Below, one piece after another: positions 28,803 through 40,389 of a stretch of 64,000 bases of DNA. How positions within the stretch are numbered: position 1 is the stretch's first letter; every line of letters begins with the position of its first letter. The position numbers and the translations under genes were made by a program. The notes beneath the pieces are model-generated. The model was not told the DNA's origin, made no database searches, and was given only the letters and a program-made list of their open reading frames with translations. The DNA is from Entophlyctis helioformis (lineage: Eukaryota; Chytridiomycota; Chytridiomycetes; Chytridiales; Chytriomycetaceae), in NCBI GenBank assembly GCA_025526915.1, contig JAHLKH010000126.1, positions 17,968 to 81,967 on the forward strand. Reading direction: 5' to 3'.

Positions 28803-31170
28803 ATGGACAGCACCCCCAAGAACAGCGTGCTCACGACGCACTCCTCCGCCATCACTGTGGCTGTTGCCGACAAGACTGCCGGCAGCGGCTACACCCTCTC
28901 GTGGCGTGACATCAACTACGCCATCAAGGGCAGGCCGATTCTCAACGGCATGAGCGGCCATGTGGCTCCTGGTATGTTCCAACGCTCCCTCTCTGCCTGC
29001 CTGGCCGACGCAGCCCTTTCCGCCAACGTTGCCGCCCGCCCTGAAAGGCGCTCGCTCGAAGGCGCTCGCTCGAAGGCGCTGGGTGCCACTGCCACACTCC
29101 AAAAAAAGTTTTGCATGTCACCTGAGCAACCAGCAGGGCGGCAACTGTCCACACATCCATGCTGACGCCCCATCCATGCCGGCGCCATTCCACCACCGCA
29201 AGGCTCCGTGGTTGCCATCCTCGGTGCCTCCGGCGCCGGCAAGTCGACGCTGCTGGACATTCTTTCCGGCCGCAGGCGTCCCGATGCTGGCGAGGTGCTC
29301 GTCAACGGCCGCAACGACATCCGCATGAAGCACGTGTCGCGCTACTGCGCTCAGGACGACGCTCTGCTGGGCTCGCTCACCGTGTACGAGACGCTCTACT
29401 ATGCATCGTGCTTCAACCTGCCCAAGGACACGACCGCCGCTGATCGCAAGCAGCGGATCGATGCGCTTCTGCGCGAGTTTGGCATTGACGAGGTCCGCGA
29501 CACCATTGTCGGCACGCCGCTGATCAAGGGCTGCTCCGGCGGCCAGCAGCGCCGTGTGTCGGTTGCCTCGCAGATCATTGGAAACGAAGGCGGCATTCTG
29601 TTCCTTGGTGAGGCCGCTTGGCTGTGGCGCACTGGCTGTGGTGCAGCGCAGCATGGACGCTGACGCATGCCCGACATTGCAACTCGCCAGACGAGCCAAC
29701 ATCCGGCCTCGACTCGGTCTCGGCGACTCGCGTCGTTGAGAGTCTGTGCAACATTGCCCAGCACCAGCGTGCAACCGTCCTGGCCACCATCCACCAGCCG
29801 TCCACCGAGACGTTCAACAAGTTCTCGCACGTTCTCATTCTCGGACAGGGCTCGACCGTCTTCTTTGGCCCCCGCGAAGAAGCCATCGCCTTCTTCGAGT
29901 CGATCGGCAAGCCTGTCCCGGTCCATGCCAATCCGTCGGACGTGTACCTCGAGTGGGTCAATGTCGACTTTGCAGCCGACCGCGAGGCGAGCAAGGCCGA
30001 AGTCAGAGACATTGCGCACCAGTTTACTCGCTCCGAGTACAACGCCGATCTCATGGCGTCGATTGAGGCTGCAGTCAGCAACAGCAAGTCGTCGACCCTG
30101 TTTGCAGAGTCGTTTGCAGGATACACCAACGACATCATGTACCAGAGCGCTACGCTCACCAGCCGCTCGTTCTTGAACGCCCGCAAGAACCTCTTGTCGT
30201 ACTGGGTCCGTGTTGCCATGTACATCGGCCTTGCCATCCTGATGGGCACCACCTGGCTTCGTCTCGGCACACACCAGAGCTCGATCCAGAGCCGTCTCGG
30301 AGCCATTTTCTTTTCGGTTGCGTTCCTGTCTTTCAGTGAGTTCCGTGTTGGCCAGTGGAGCCACGATGCATACAGTGCTGACCAATGCGCGCGTCCTTGC
30401 CGTCTGAACAGTGTCGGTTGCCGGCATCCCCGCCATTCTCGAGGAGCGTCTCGTTTTCATCCGTGAGCGCGACAACGGACTGTACACCACCGGCGCGTAC
30501 CTCCTCTCCAACTTTATCGTGTCGCTCCCCTTTATTGCGATCATCACCGTCTCGTTCTCGCTGATTGCGTACTGGCTCATGGGCTTCCAGGCCGCGGCTG
30601 CCAACTTCCTCCTGTTCAACCTGATCCTCTTCCTCGCGCTGCTGGCCGCCGAGGCACAGACGGTGTTTGTGTCTGCCGCCATCCCCATTTTTGTCGCGGC
30701 ACTCGCCGTCGGCGCGTTCGCCAACGGTCTCTGGATGGTCGTGCTTGGCTTCTTTGTGCCGCGCCTGCAGATGCCCGCGTTCTACCGCTACACGTTCCAC
30801 TACATCGACTACCAAAAGTACGCCTTTGATGCGCTCATGAAGAACGAGTTTGGCAAGGACATTCGCTTCGACTGCGACCGTATCCCCAACTCCGACTCGT
30901 GCTTCTGCAACTTCCCGACCAGCAACACCACGGTCTGCTCGTTTGACGGCGCAGAGGTTCTCAAGGTGGGTTGTTGTTGTCGTTGTTGTTGTTGTCTTTG
31001 TCTCTGGTGCAGGCGAGAGCAGCACGCTAACCTCTGTCCAATGATCTGCATGCACCGCGCAGACCTACAACCAGGAGGACGTCAACTTTTACATTTGCGC
31101 AGGCGCTCTTCTTGCCATCACGCTTGCCTTTAAGCTGTGCACGTACCTTGTGATGCGCCCGCGTGCGTAG
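28803..31170 (+). CDS. ABCG (White-type) half-transporter
   Basis: Five exons keep frame: 28803-28971, 29203-29607, 29691-30335, 30412-30965 and 31063-31170, giving about 626 residues, a normal length for an ABCG half-transporter. The nucleotide-binding domain comes first: Walker A GASGAGKST (29235), Q-loop YCAQDD, signature CSGGQQRRVSVASQII, Walker B and D-loop ILFLDEPTSGLDS (across the third exon border) and the switch His in ATIHQPS. Then comes the ABC2-type membrane domain with about six segments, including AMYIGLAILMGTTWLRL, LSNFIVSLPFIAIITVSFSL, FLLFNLILFLALLAAEA and IFVAALAVGAFANGLWMVVL. A Cys-rich external loop (CDRIPNSDSCFCNFP) precedes the last segment, as is usual. It should act as a dimer exporting lipids, sterols or xenobiotics. 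A tttaaata box at about 28745 precedes the start. Confidence 0.92.
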
Positions 31171-31452
31171 ATGCCGCCTATCCTTCATATTCAGCCATTT
31201 GTGGATGCATGCGTCTCTGTTTGGATGCTAAAGAGTAAACACACATTCAGTCTTTTATCTACTCGGTCTCTGATGCAACGCCGTCGAGGCATCTGCAGCG
31301 AGTCTATGCCCTTGATAGTCAGCCTTGCACCATGACAGCACTTGTTTGTTCAGTTGCTCCACTGCCCCAGACAGAGAAACGAGGATTCCCAACCGAATCG
31401 GCATGCGTATAGGTAGTGAATATAATGTATACTGACTTTCCGATCGTTGCAG

Positions 31453-31526
31453 GGTTTCATGGTGTAGTCGGTTATCACATCTGCTTTACACGCAGAAGGC
31501 CTCCGGTTCGATCCCGGATGAAACCA
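31453..31526 (+). tRNA. tRNA-Val (anticodon TAC)
   Basis: 74-nt cloverleaf with acceptor stem GGTTTCA/TGAAACC and discriminator A. The anticodon stem TCTGC/GCAGA has loop TTTACAC, giving TAC. The D- and T-arms are identical to those of tRNA-Val(AAC) at 17122; the differences are confined to the anticodon arm and the variable region. Confidence 0.95.
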
Positions 31527-31729
31527 TTTTTGTTTTTGCTCGGCTGTACTGTGACTGACTGGCTGTGGTGTGGCTGCAGTGGCACTTTTTGTCTTTTTCT
31601 GCGGTTGGCTGGGCTGCGGATGGAGCTGCCGAGCTGCCAGGCGTGCGTGCATGCTGGTGAGAGCGCACATGGCCGCATCGCACATGGTGTGCTTTCCGCG
31701 TCTCCTGACATTTGATTGCATCTGTGCAG

Positions 31730-34323
31730 ATGAATCCGTACGAGCGCGGACGTGGACGAGGTGTGGGGCTGGGGCGAGGCAGCCGCGGTGCTGGGCCACG
31801 CGGACGCGGCGGGCCCGGGCGAGGCGGCTTGGACGCGGGGCCGTTTGGGCGTGGCAGCAGCAGGGGCCGGGGCAGCGGTAGCGGCAGCGGCAGAGGTGCC
31901 GACGCGGGCACAGGCTGGCGCGGCGGTGCGGCACGCGGCGGCTACCAGACGCACCACACACACCAGACGCACCAGGGGCACGAGCCGCGAAGCATTCAAT
32001 GCGGAGCAGATGCGGAACTTCGAGGGTGATGGGTTGGCTATGGTGGGTTTAGCGGACTTCCTGCAAGCGTCTATTTGGGTGTACCGGTCTGAGCTCTGGG
32101 CACACAAACGGCGCGCTGTAGGGTAAGGGTACCTGTGGGATTTGCCAACGAGCCTATGCCATCACTGGTGGGGCATGCTATGCGAGCATTTGGAATGAAG
32201 CTTTCTTATCCATCAAAAAAAAAAAAACCAGGGGCACGAGCCGTACGAGCCGTACGAGCCGCCGCTTGCCTCTGGCAGCAACCAGACGCAGGTCGGCGCC
32301 GCGGTGAGTCGCTGCTGTGCATGGCTAGTGTCCCACGCCCTGCCTGCATTGACTGGCTGATTGACTGGCTGATTGACTGGATGACACCCTGCGTGCATTC
32401 TCCTATCGATCGCTGGCGGCCATCCGCTGTGCATCGCGGTGCGTCATTGTCTCACGCGTGTCTGCCCTCGCAACGCCACGCCTGCAGCACCCGCAGCCGT
32501 CCTTTGGCGGCCACCGCGACGTGGGCAGGCCGCGCTCGCCAGAGCCTGCGCTCAACTACCGCACGTCGCCGTCGCCGTCTCGTCCCTCGGCACGCCAGCC
32601 GCCGCACGACCCCCGCAGCTTCCCAGACCGGCCTCTGGACAAGCATGACGCCAGATCGTATGGCGACAGCAATGCAAAGCCGCCTGCCTGGCCGCGAGCG
32701 CATGCTCCCATGCCCCACATGCGCACGCCGCCGTCCAAGCCGCCAATGCGGCCACTCAGCCCGATGACCGTCCGCCCCATGCCCATGCTGGAGACGCAGA
32801 CGCCTACGCCGGCCTCCACGCCGCCTGGGTCATCCAGACGTGTTTCGTCTCGCGCGTCCGACGTGTCGTTCACCATTGACACGGACAAGCTGTTCAGCCA
32901 GCAGCAGACCAAGAGCCACCACGCCATCGTGGACGAGCATCTGCAGCCCGTCCTTGCACGGCTCGTCGCGACGGGCCATCTCAAGACCGTTCGGATCTTG
33001 CTTGATGCCTTTCAGAGCATGCTCGACGGCCCGCCTGACACGTCCTTTGGCCAGCTGCCGCCTGCAGCCCTGCCGGCCCCTGCCGCCAAAGCGCCAAAGC
33101 TCTTTTCTGCAGACGCGCTCATCCGCCAGCACGCCGGCATAAGCCAGGCGTCTGAGCCGCAGCCTCCTAAAAAGGTCGCTCGCATCTCGCAGTCGCCGCC
33201 CTCGTCATTGACTGCATTCCGCTCAACAACGCACAGTGCAGTCGGCCACGATTCGCTGGCTTCGAGCAACTGGGATCGCTTGTCGGCAGACATCCAGATG
33301 CGCATTCTCAAGTTTGCCGGCGTCCTGACGCTGTTCCTGCACGGCAAGGTGTCGGCCGCAAACTTTGACAGGGAGACCATGGTGCGCATTTGGCGCGATG
33401 CCTTTGCCATCGACTGGCAGGGACACTTTGATCGGCTGCCCGAAGTCCGCCTGCTGCCTGCCGATCTGGCCCTTGTCCACACGCAGGGCATGTACCACCG
33501 TCTTCGCGAGCGTGTCCAGCGCAACTTCAATCCAGACGCGCAGCTGCTAGCCGATCTCCAGACCGTGCCGCTCCGCAACGGCTGGCGCGATGTCATTGAC
33601 CTGTTCCCGCCTCTCGACATGGCGGCCACGGCCTTTGTGCACGGGCTGCAGGACTCGTTTGTGTACGTGTTTGAAAAGCACCATCTGCGTCTGATGGATG
33701 TCGAGCGTGCTGTGCACCGCGCGCGTCCAGACAAGGCGGATCCAGGCATATGCATGATGGACGAAGCGGCGCAGCGCGGCATGCTGCAGGTTCTGCGCAC
33801 ACTGCACTACACGGGCGATGCGCTCTGCACGGCGCGCGCCATGGATCTGGCAGCCGCCCACGGCCACCACGAGGTGGTCAGCTTCCTCCACTTTAACCGC
33901 ACCGAGGGATGCACCAAGGCGGCCATGGACAAGGCCAGCGAGAACGGCCACATGCAGATCGTCACGTTTCTGCAGTTCAACCGCCGCGAGGGATGCACGA
34001 CGGCCGCCATGGACGGCGCCGCATCGGCCGGCCACCTCGAGATTGTCAAGTACCTGCACAAGTTTGGCAAGGTCGGATGCACGACAGCTGCGATTGACAA
34101 GGCGGCTTCAAACGGACACGACAGCGTGGTCGCGTGGCTGCTCAAGAACCGCACCGAGGGATTCACAATCGCTGCGGTCGAGGACGGGCAGACGGGCGAC
34201 ATTGTGCGCTCCATTCTCACGAGCCTCGGCACGGCTGACCTGGAGCGGCTCAAGCGCCACGCTCGTGCGACCAAGATGGACCGAGCCGTCAGCCGCATCG
34301 AGCGTTTGCTGTCGTGCCCATGA
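31730..34323 (+). CDS. RGG-rich F-box-like/ankyrin-like repeat protein, family member 4, exon split by retroposon
   Basis: The 5' exon starts MNPYERGRGRGVGLGRGSRG at 31730 and encodes an RGG/GRG-rich segment, then HTHQTHQGHEP. At 31987 it is interrupted by a 239-bp poly-A insertion. When one target duplication and the insertion are disregarded, the frame continues YEPYEPPLASGSNQTQVGAA to a donor at 32304. The second exon, 32488-34323, carries a Pro-rich region, the helix VLARLVATGHLKTVRILLDA, and the F-box-like block SSNWDRLSADIQMRILKFAG. IWRDAFAIDWQGHFDRLPE and VPLRNGWRDVIDL follow, and then five ankyrin-like repeats (HFNRTEGCTKAAMDKAS and similar). With the insertion present the first exon meets a stop at about 32027, so the protein may now start from an internal ATG in exon 2, such as MPHMRTPP at about 32710. 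RGG tracts usually bind RNA. A cag precedes the ATG, so an upstream non-coding exon is possible. Confidence 0.75.
31971..31987 (+). repeat. 17-bp target-site duplication, left copy
   Basis: accaggggcacgagccg at 31971-31987 is repeated exactly at 32227-32243, on the other side of the poly-A insertion. The codons CAC CAG GGG CAC GAG CCG are in the frame of the host gene in both copies. Confidence 0.9.
31988..32226 (+). mobile_element. poly-A retroposon inserted in an exon
   Basis: A 239-bp segment beginning cgaagcattcaatgcgg ends with a run of 13 A (32215-32227, the last A shared with the target repeat). It is flanked by a perfect 17-bp direct repeat. These are the marks of insertion by LINE machinery. 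No tRNA-like A/B box, no ORF and no other copy in this window was found, so it may be a SINE, a truncated LINE tail or a processed transcript. Confidence 0.85.
32227..32243 (+). repeat. 17-bp target-site duplication, right copy
   Basis: This is the second copy of accaggggcacgagccg, directly after the A-run. The host reading frame resumes here with TACGAGCCGTACGAGCCG. Confidence 0.9.
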
Positions 34324-34451
34324 GCCGCATGTCATGTCATGTCATATCACGGCATTGAATGGCATTGCATGACAGATGATGCTGATGCATACGCTGCTGT
34401 AAATGCAAAGATGCACGATGCGTGGCGAGCTCATGATCAATGAAACCGGGT

Positions 34452-37400
34452 TCATTCCATGATGATCGACCACGCGCTCATGGGCTTGGGCTTGGGCACC
34501 GACTTGAGCGACTGTGCCTCGATGGTGCCCTCGATCATGGCCGTCTGCCACGCATCCGCATCAGAAGGGACTGTCAGTGCCAACCAAGAGGGACACGCAG
34601 CATGCAACACGCGCAGCATGCAACACGCCACGCACCTTGATGCTCTGCTTGTTGAGGATCTTGTCTTCGACCGAGTCGGCAATCACGAGCCGCACAATCG
34701 TGACTGGCCGTGTCTGGCCCAGCCGGTGCACACGTCCAATCGCCTGGTCTGCTCACACACATACGCTGTTCAGTCAACACACATCACACCACAGGACACA
34801 CATACACACACAGCACACATAAGCAACAGTGCCGACCCTACCTTCAATCGTTGGGTTCCATGACGGCTCGACAATCACCACTCGGCTGGCCACCGTCAGG
34901 TTGAGACCCGCCGCACCGCATTGCAGAGATACAAGCATGACGCCAATGTCGTCGTCCGTCTTGAACTTTCTGAGCGTCTTGTACCGCGCGTCTGCATCCA
35001 TCGTGCCGTCGTCTGTCGCATCCCCCGTCAGTTAGTCGGTCAGTCAGTTGGTCAGCCAGTGCCACGTCAAGAGGAGCAAGGCGCAGACACGCACATCGAC
35101 AGAACGCGATGCGCGACTTCGTGAATGCGCGTTGGATGAGATCAAGCATGGACGTGAACTGGGAAAACACAATCGTTTTGGGGACGGCTGGTCTCGCGAG
35201 AGTGCTGCTGTTGGCGTTGCTAGACACTGATGTTGACGCAGATGCAGTTGTGGTTGTGGATGTCGATTCGGTTGCAGATGTGGATGCCTCGTGCCCATGG
35301 CCATCGGGACTGGTCACAATCCGGACAATCTGGCGTGCACGTGTCAGAGACTGCTGGATACACGGCATGGCTCAGTGGCAGGCTGGTTCCCACTTGCCTC
35401 GTCGATCTTGGTGGAAGACTGCCACAGCGGAGAGGATGGCGGAGAGGATGGCGGAGATGAAGACGAAGACGATGATGAGGGCGGTGAGCCAGACAGCGGC
35501 TTGTCGATGGAGATGGAGACACGCGCCATGATGTCGCTGAGGGCGTCCATGCTGCCAGCCAAGTCGGCAGCCGAGTCGCCAGTGCCAGTGCCAGCACCAG
35601 CACCAGTGGCGGGCGGCTGGCTGGCGTCTGGGTCTTCCGTGTGGCCCGTGAGACAGCGGTGGTTGCACGCTGTGCGGGCGGCACGCGAGACACGGGAGTG
35701 TGAGACACGACACGTGCAATGGATGAGCAGTGGATGAGCAGTGGATGAGCAGTGCATAAGCAGTGCATATGCCAATGCCATTGATCCACAGGCGGTGGCT
35801 GTGCAAGTGTCTCACGCACCTTGCCGCAGCCGCAGCAGCAGCAGCAGATGCATGCGGCCCTCGCTCTTGTTGCGGCGCGCCTGCGTGACACGCCCACGGC
35901 CAGTCAGTCAGCCAGCAGACAACGCAGTAGACATAGCAGCACAGCACAACAACCGCACCAGATCGCGTGCTGCTGCCAGCAGCCGGTCGTAAAACAGCCG
36001 CTCGTCGGCAGACAGACGCAGCGACCGCGTCACCGTCGTGCGCGCAGGGATCTGCAGCAGCGGCTTGCCGTCCACGAGCGTCGCCTTGGTGCGTCGCAGC
36101 ATGACCGCCTGCAGCAGCACCCGCACCTTGGCGACCGTCTGCTGCACGTACCCGCCGCCACGCATGCCCGCTGCGCTGCGCGCGCTGCTCTTGCGGAGGT
36201 CGCTGGCGATCTGGCGGATCATGTCGTCGTCCGTGTACGGCGCGATGCGCATGAACTTGAACAGGCTGAACAGGTCTTCGAGCGAGTTCTGCAGCGGCGT
36301 GCCCGTGAGACACACGCGCGTGCGGGCCGTGAGGCTGCAGATGGCCCGTGCCACGGCCGTCTTGGGGTTCTTGATCGTGTGCGCCTCGTCTGTCCGCGGC
36401 ACAACGTGAGCAAACAGCAGGCGACATGCAGCACACGACACACAACACACGCCAGTCGCACCCACCAAGCACGATGCGCTGCCAGTGGCGGCCGTACACG
36501 CACGACGAGCCTGCCGCCTTGGCACCCGCTGCGGCCTCGCTGTCCAGGCCCGCCTTCTTGTGCTCCTGCAGCAGCGCTGGCGCGGTTTGGATGCGTGCGC
36601 GTCAGTGCCGCGTCTGCAACAGCGAGCCCATGCAAGTCAGACACTGCCGCCCACGGCTTACTCTGGTAGCTGGTGATCACAACCGCGGCTGTCCTGACCT
36701 GCGATGCAACTGCCATGCATCCCAACACGGCGGTTAGCAACCAAGCCAACCAATCCATTCGACAGACAGACAGACAGACAGACAGACAGCCAATCCTACG
36801 CACGATCGTTGCGCTTCGGTCCGTGGAAAATGACCGTCGGCAGCCTGCCAGGCTCCGTCTTGTCCGCAATCTCGTCGCGCCACTGGCTGGCGACTGCAAC
36901 AGGCACGACAATGAGTGTGCCGCTCGGTGCCTTGTCAGCCTTGTCAGCTTTGTCAGCCTTGTCAGCCTTGTCTGTCTTGTCTGTCTGCTTGGACGGTCTG
37001 TGAGCAAGCATCAGTGCAATCGTCTGCACAGTCTGCAGATGCACACACGCGTCAGTCCACAAGCCAACACGTGTATCCCAGCCATCCCAGACATCCGAGC
37101 CACTCACCTTGCCCAGTCCCATGTCGTCTGCGAGAATGCAGCCAGAATACGGCCCCTTTTCGCGGTGTATCATCCATGCAAGTCCTGCAACCACACGTCA
37201 CAGCCAGCCAGCCAGCAAGTCTGTCTGTCAGCCATCGCACTCCATCCCAACCAACCACACACTGCCACACAGTCACACACACACCTTGCAGCTGGTACGG
37301 TAACAGCGTCCCAACAAACCCATCCGGCGTGTCTGCAACACCAACATCGCTGTCCATCATCTCAGGGATCGAGTGCAGTAACACATCAACAACACCCTCC

Positions 37401-38293
37401 TTGCCACTCCCATCGGTGTGCACTATGTCGATCGCTTGAGCATCCGCATCGGGCACACCAGGCACTGGCCGGTCGCGTGCAACCGAGAACGGCGGCCCGA
37501 TCCCGTGCAGCGCAGCCGCTTCATCGCCGCGCTCAGCTGCAGGTGCCGCGCTCCATTTCGGTCGTGCACTCGACACCAACACGGACGACGATGAGGATGA
37601 TGACGATGACGACTGTGCAGGAGCAGGTGCAGGGATGTGGCCGGCCGGCATGACAACAGACGAGACGGGGATGTCCTTGTTGCGCCACGCCAGACCGCCC
37701 CCCTTTTGTTTCCAGAAGTCGGCGTTGGGTGCGTGCAGCTGCAGATCTGGCGGCATGGACGGCGCTGCAGTCGATGCAAGCGGTGGGCCGGACTGGAAGG
37801 CCGACGGCGGTGGGTGGTGGCGAGCAGACGACGACGATGACGACGACGACGATGATGATGACGAGACGACCCGCGGAGGCAGGGATGTGCTGGATGCAGT
37901 TACCGACGGCGGCCGAGCATCAAAGTGCCAGCCACCCGCCCGGCTCTTGCTGAACGGCATTCGGTTCTGCGGACGCTGCTGATGGTGCTGGTGCTGGTGC
38001 TGGTGCTGGCTGCCGTTGGCCGTCTGTCGCAGCGGGACGGCGCTGTTGGATGCCACTGGAGCAGCGAGTGGCCGCCCAGCGGACTGGCCAGAGCCGCTTG
38101 AGACTGGTGCCGTCGGACGGTCTCGGATGCCCAGCGCCTTGACGTGGCTGGCAAGGTCGTCGACGGCGGAAGCGTGCGACGGTGCACTCGACGGCCGTTG
38201 GTGCTTGCTGTGGCTGGATGGCCGCATGGCATCGTGGCTGTCGTTGCTGCGACGGCTGCTGCTGCTGCTGCTGCCGTTCCTGTTCTCGGCCAT
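34452..38293 (-). CDS. SNF2-family DNA-dependent ATPase (Rad16/TTF2/Uls1-like)
   Basis: Multi-exon gene on the minus strand. It begins MAENRNGSSSSSSRRSNDSH at 38293, and the first exon runs to 37285. The N-terminal 320 residues are Ser/Gln/His-rich and disordered, ending LLPYQLQ. Exon 2 (37108-37184) gives GLAWMIHREKGPYSGCILAD and DMGLGK, the ATP-binding motif I. Further motifs are LIVVPVAVASQWRDEI, AVVITSYQ, DEAHTIKNPKT (II), CLTGTPLQNSLEDLFSLFKF (III), VMLRRTK, LLLRLRQ followed by ACNHRCL, TIVFSQFTSMLDL (IV), YDGTMDADAR, LVSLQCGAAGLNLTVASRVV (V) and AIGRVHRLGQTRPVT (VI). The end is KPKPMSAWSIIME at 34452. No RING finger is visible between the lobes, which favours TTF2/lodestar-like over Rad5/Rad16. 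The protein should translocate on DNA to remove bound proteins. Several middle introns were located only approximately, one of them containing repeats of gatgagcagtg (about 35720-35760). Confidence 0.88.
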
Positions 38294-38623
38294 GCTGTGC
38301 TGGCTCTGTCGGTCACGTCTGGTTTCAGAAGCGGGATGCCGGACAACGCAGCATTTATTGGCAACACAGCGGGCTCGCAGCGGCCACGAAGCCGATATGT
38401 ACAATGATGCAGGCCGATGCTGCAAGCCGATGCTGCATGCGATGCTGCATGCCAGGCGGAGCAGATGTGATTGCTCCAACAGCGAGTCTGGCCATGGCGA
38501 GCTGAAGTACAAGTCTCAGCAGACACGCAAGGCGAGATGCTCAACCGCACAGCCAGCCATAGAGAGACAGCCATCAAGGCAATGCATCTGACAAGCAAGC
38601 AATCGCACATGTGCATTGCTGCA
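38294..38623. other. 5' flank of the SNF2 gene
   Basis: No gene is supported. The segment has a short tandem run of gcatgcgatgctgcat-type sequence at about 38410-38455. Confidence 0.35.
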
Positions 38624-38986
38624 TCAACGGCGACAGCATGCAAAGGGGTTCAAGAGGCTGAACAGCCGGCTGAAGAAGCTCGCCATCCGCTTCTTGTGCT
38701 TCTTTGGTTGTGCCGCCACCATTGGTTCAAACGTGGCGACGCTGACACACACGCCAATGAACTCGTTATTGCTGTGGATTACATCAGCGACGGCAGGCTG
38801 ATCCAGCGCGTCCATCGTTGTAACCTGCTCTTGCTGGAGTTCATCAGCGATGCGATCCATTGGCATCTCGATCGCTCCACTTGTGTCCGCAGTGGTTTCA
38901 GCGATGTTGGCGTTCTTGATCGCTCCAGTCGTATCCGCAGTGTTCTGGGCGATGTGGAGGCAGCCAGCATGTCACACCGGCGTTGG
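38624..38986 (-). CDS. possible small or partial protein with 16-residue repeat
   Basis: An open minus frame without an upstream ATG reads TADTTGAI, KNANIAET, TADTSGAI, EMPMDRIA, so a 16-residue motif is repeated twice. It ends in a basic/aromatic tail (KKHKKRMASFFSRLFSLLNP and ACCRR). A cgcccag acceptor-like sequence precedes it at about 38965. The composition looks like coding sequence, but I could not connect it to a start. It may be the last exon of an unrecognised gene. Confidence 0.3.
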
Positions 38987-39205
38987 CATGAATGTTTTGC
39001 TCCAGCGCCTCGCGGCTGGCCGCAGCCTATCAATGCTGAGCTGCGATATCGCAGCATAGAACGTGCGCATGTCGCATCCTGGCAAGCTCTGTGGTGGTCA
39101 GCTCGCTTGCACACGGCTTGCCAGGCATGCCGCCCTGCTTGGAGGATTGCCAGTCATGGAATGAATAATCACTTGCACACGGCTTGCCAGTGGCTTGCAT
39201 TGCAG
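38987..39205. repeat. spacer with duplicated 19-bp sequence
   Basis: cttgcacacggcttgccag occurs twice, at about 39107 and 39174. No gene is supported in this spacer. Confidence 0.4.
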
Positions 39206-40389
39206 TCAAGCACCAAAGCGGTTGGACTTGGTGCCTGGACGTGCGAGTTGCATGTGCGTGAGGCCAGTTGGTGCCCTGGCGGTCTTGGCACGGATCGCTT
39301 CAAGACGAGCAGCCTCGACATCGGCCTCGTAACTGGCAGCAAGCCGGGCAGCCTCAGCCTTGATGGCAAGGTGGGCCGCTTCAGCTTCAGCGGCATTGGC
39401 AGCAGTAAGGCTGGCAACGCGCTGAAGGCGATCCAGACACGCTGGTTGATGGCGTGCCTGGCAGCTGTGTGCATCCACCCGCACTGTATGCATCCAAGAG
39501 TGGCTGTGACCGGTGGGTCGTGGCGATTGGCGGGAATGGCAGCGTGCCAGCAGCGCGGCGGACAGCGACCTGGCGATCCGTCAGAGCCACCCCGTTGTCA
39601 ACGAGCGGCTCGTCCATGAACTGCTTGCATGCACAATGTGAGCCATGCGCGCCATCCACAGACACAGCCATCTGCATGCAATGCACTCACGTGGAAGCCG
39701 TGTGTCTGGCGGATGTACTCGTCAAACGCCTTGATCATGGTTGTGACGATCCCGCGGATCTCCTCGGCGTTCATCGCCTCTGGATCCTTCACAAGCTGCG
39801 TGTACTCGGCGCTGTGGATGGGACCAGCACGAGCGACATGAGCCTTGTGCGCAGCGTAGACGGCCGCGTTTGTTTTGAAGGCAGCCATGACACCGAACAT
39901 GGCGTCGCTGACCTTGTGGTTGGGCGACGCCAGGCTGGAGACTCTTGATGGGGCAGCCGCCGCATTGGATGCGGTTGTGACGGATGGGGCGTGTGCGACT
40001 GCTGCTGTTTGGGCAATACGCGACGCGATGGCAGCCACGGGCGGTGCTGCGTTGTGGGTCACCGTGGGAGGACAGACAGAGGCGACCGGTCGGACGGTGC
40101 CACGAGACGGCGCTCCGACAGCCGCGGGTTCGGCAGGGGAGACGGCGGCGCCACGGAGCGAGACACGCGTCTGCTCGGGCAGAGTGCCAGTCGGCGACGC
40201 GTCGGTGATGCTGCGGCGCTTGAGGTTCCGGCCGACGATTGACTTGAGCGAGCTGATGCCGCTTGCCCACGACGGCTGTTTGCGCGAGTTTGTGGTTTGC
40301 TTGGCTGGCAGCCGTGCCGACGGCCTGTGTGATGATTGTGCGGCCGCGCCATTGGGCTGAGGGGCGATGCTGCTTTGCGGCTGCTTCAT
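39206..40389 (-). CDS. hypothetical protein, two or more exons, probable frame break
   Basis: The first visible ATG is 40389 (MKQPQSSIAPQPNGAAAQSS); the frame further upstream has only a GTG. The exon ends at 39691 with FDEYIRQTHGFH before a gtgagt donor. The next exon begins near 39623 with QFMDEPLVDNGVALTDRQVA. The N-terminal half is Ala/Pro/Ser-rich and basic (LKSIVGRNLKRRSITD). A more ordered segment reads KVSDAMFGVMAAFKTNAAV, AHVARAGPIHSAEYTQLVKD and AEEIRGIVTTMIKAFDEY. The second exon must change frame at about 39450-39510 to reach the Ala-rich helix ANAAEAEAAHLAIKAEAARL and the stop at 39206. I do not recognise the family. The exon structure is tentative. Confidence 0.45.

Noticed and set aside
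29399..30724. 441-codon open frame on the minus strand
   Set aside because: It is antisense to the ABCG transporter exons and crosses their introns; no domain signal.
31988..32226. Reading the poly-A insert as a spliceosomal intron
   Set aside because: The left junction has no GT and the region before the AG is an A-run, not a pyrimidine tract; the donor tried at 32026 does not keep frame. Left open only as a test in the findings.
38471..39619. 382-codon plus-strand frame
   Set aside because: It overlaps better-looking minus-strand sequence, starts inside the SNF2 promoter side and shows no domain.
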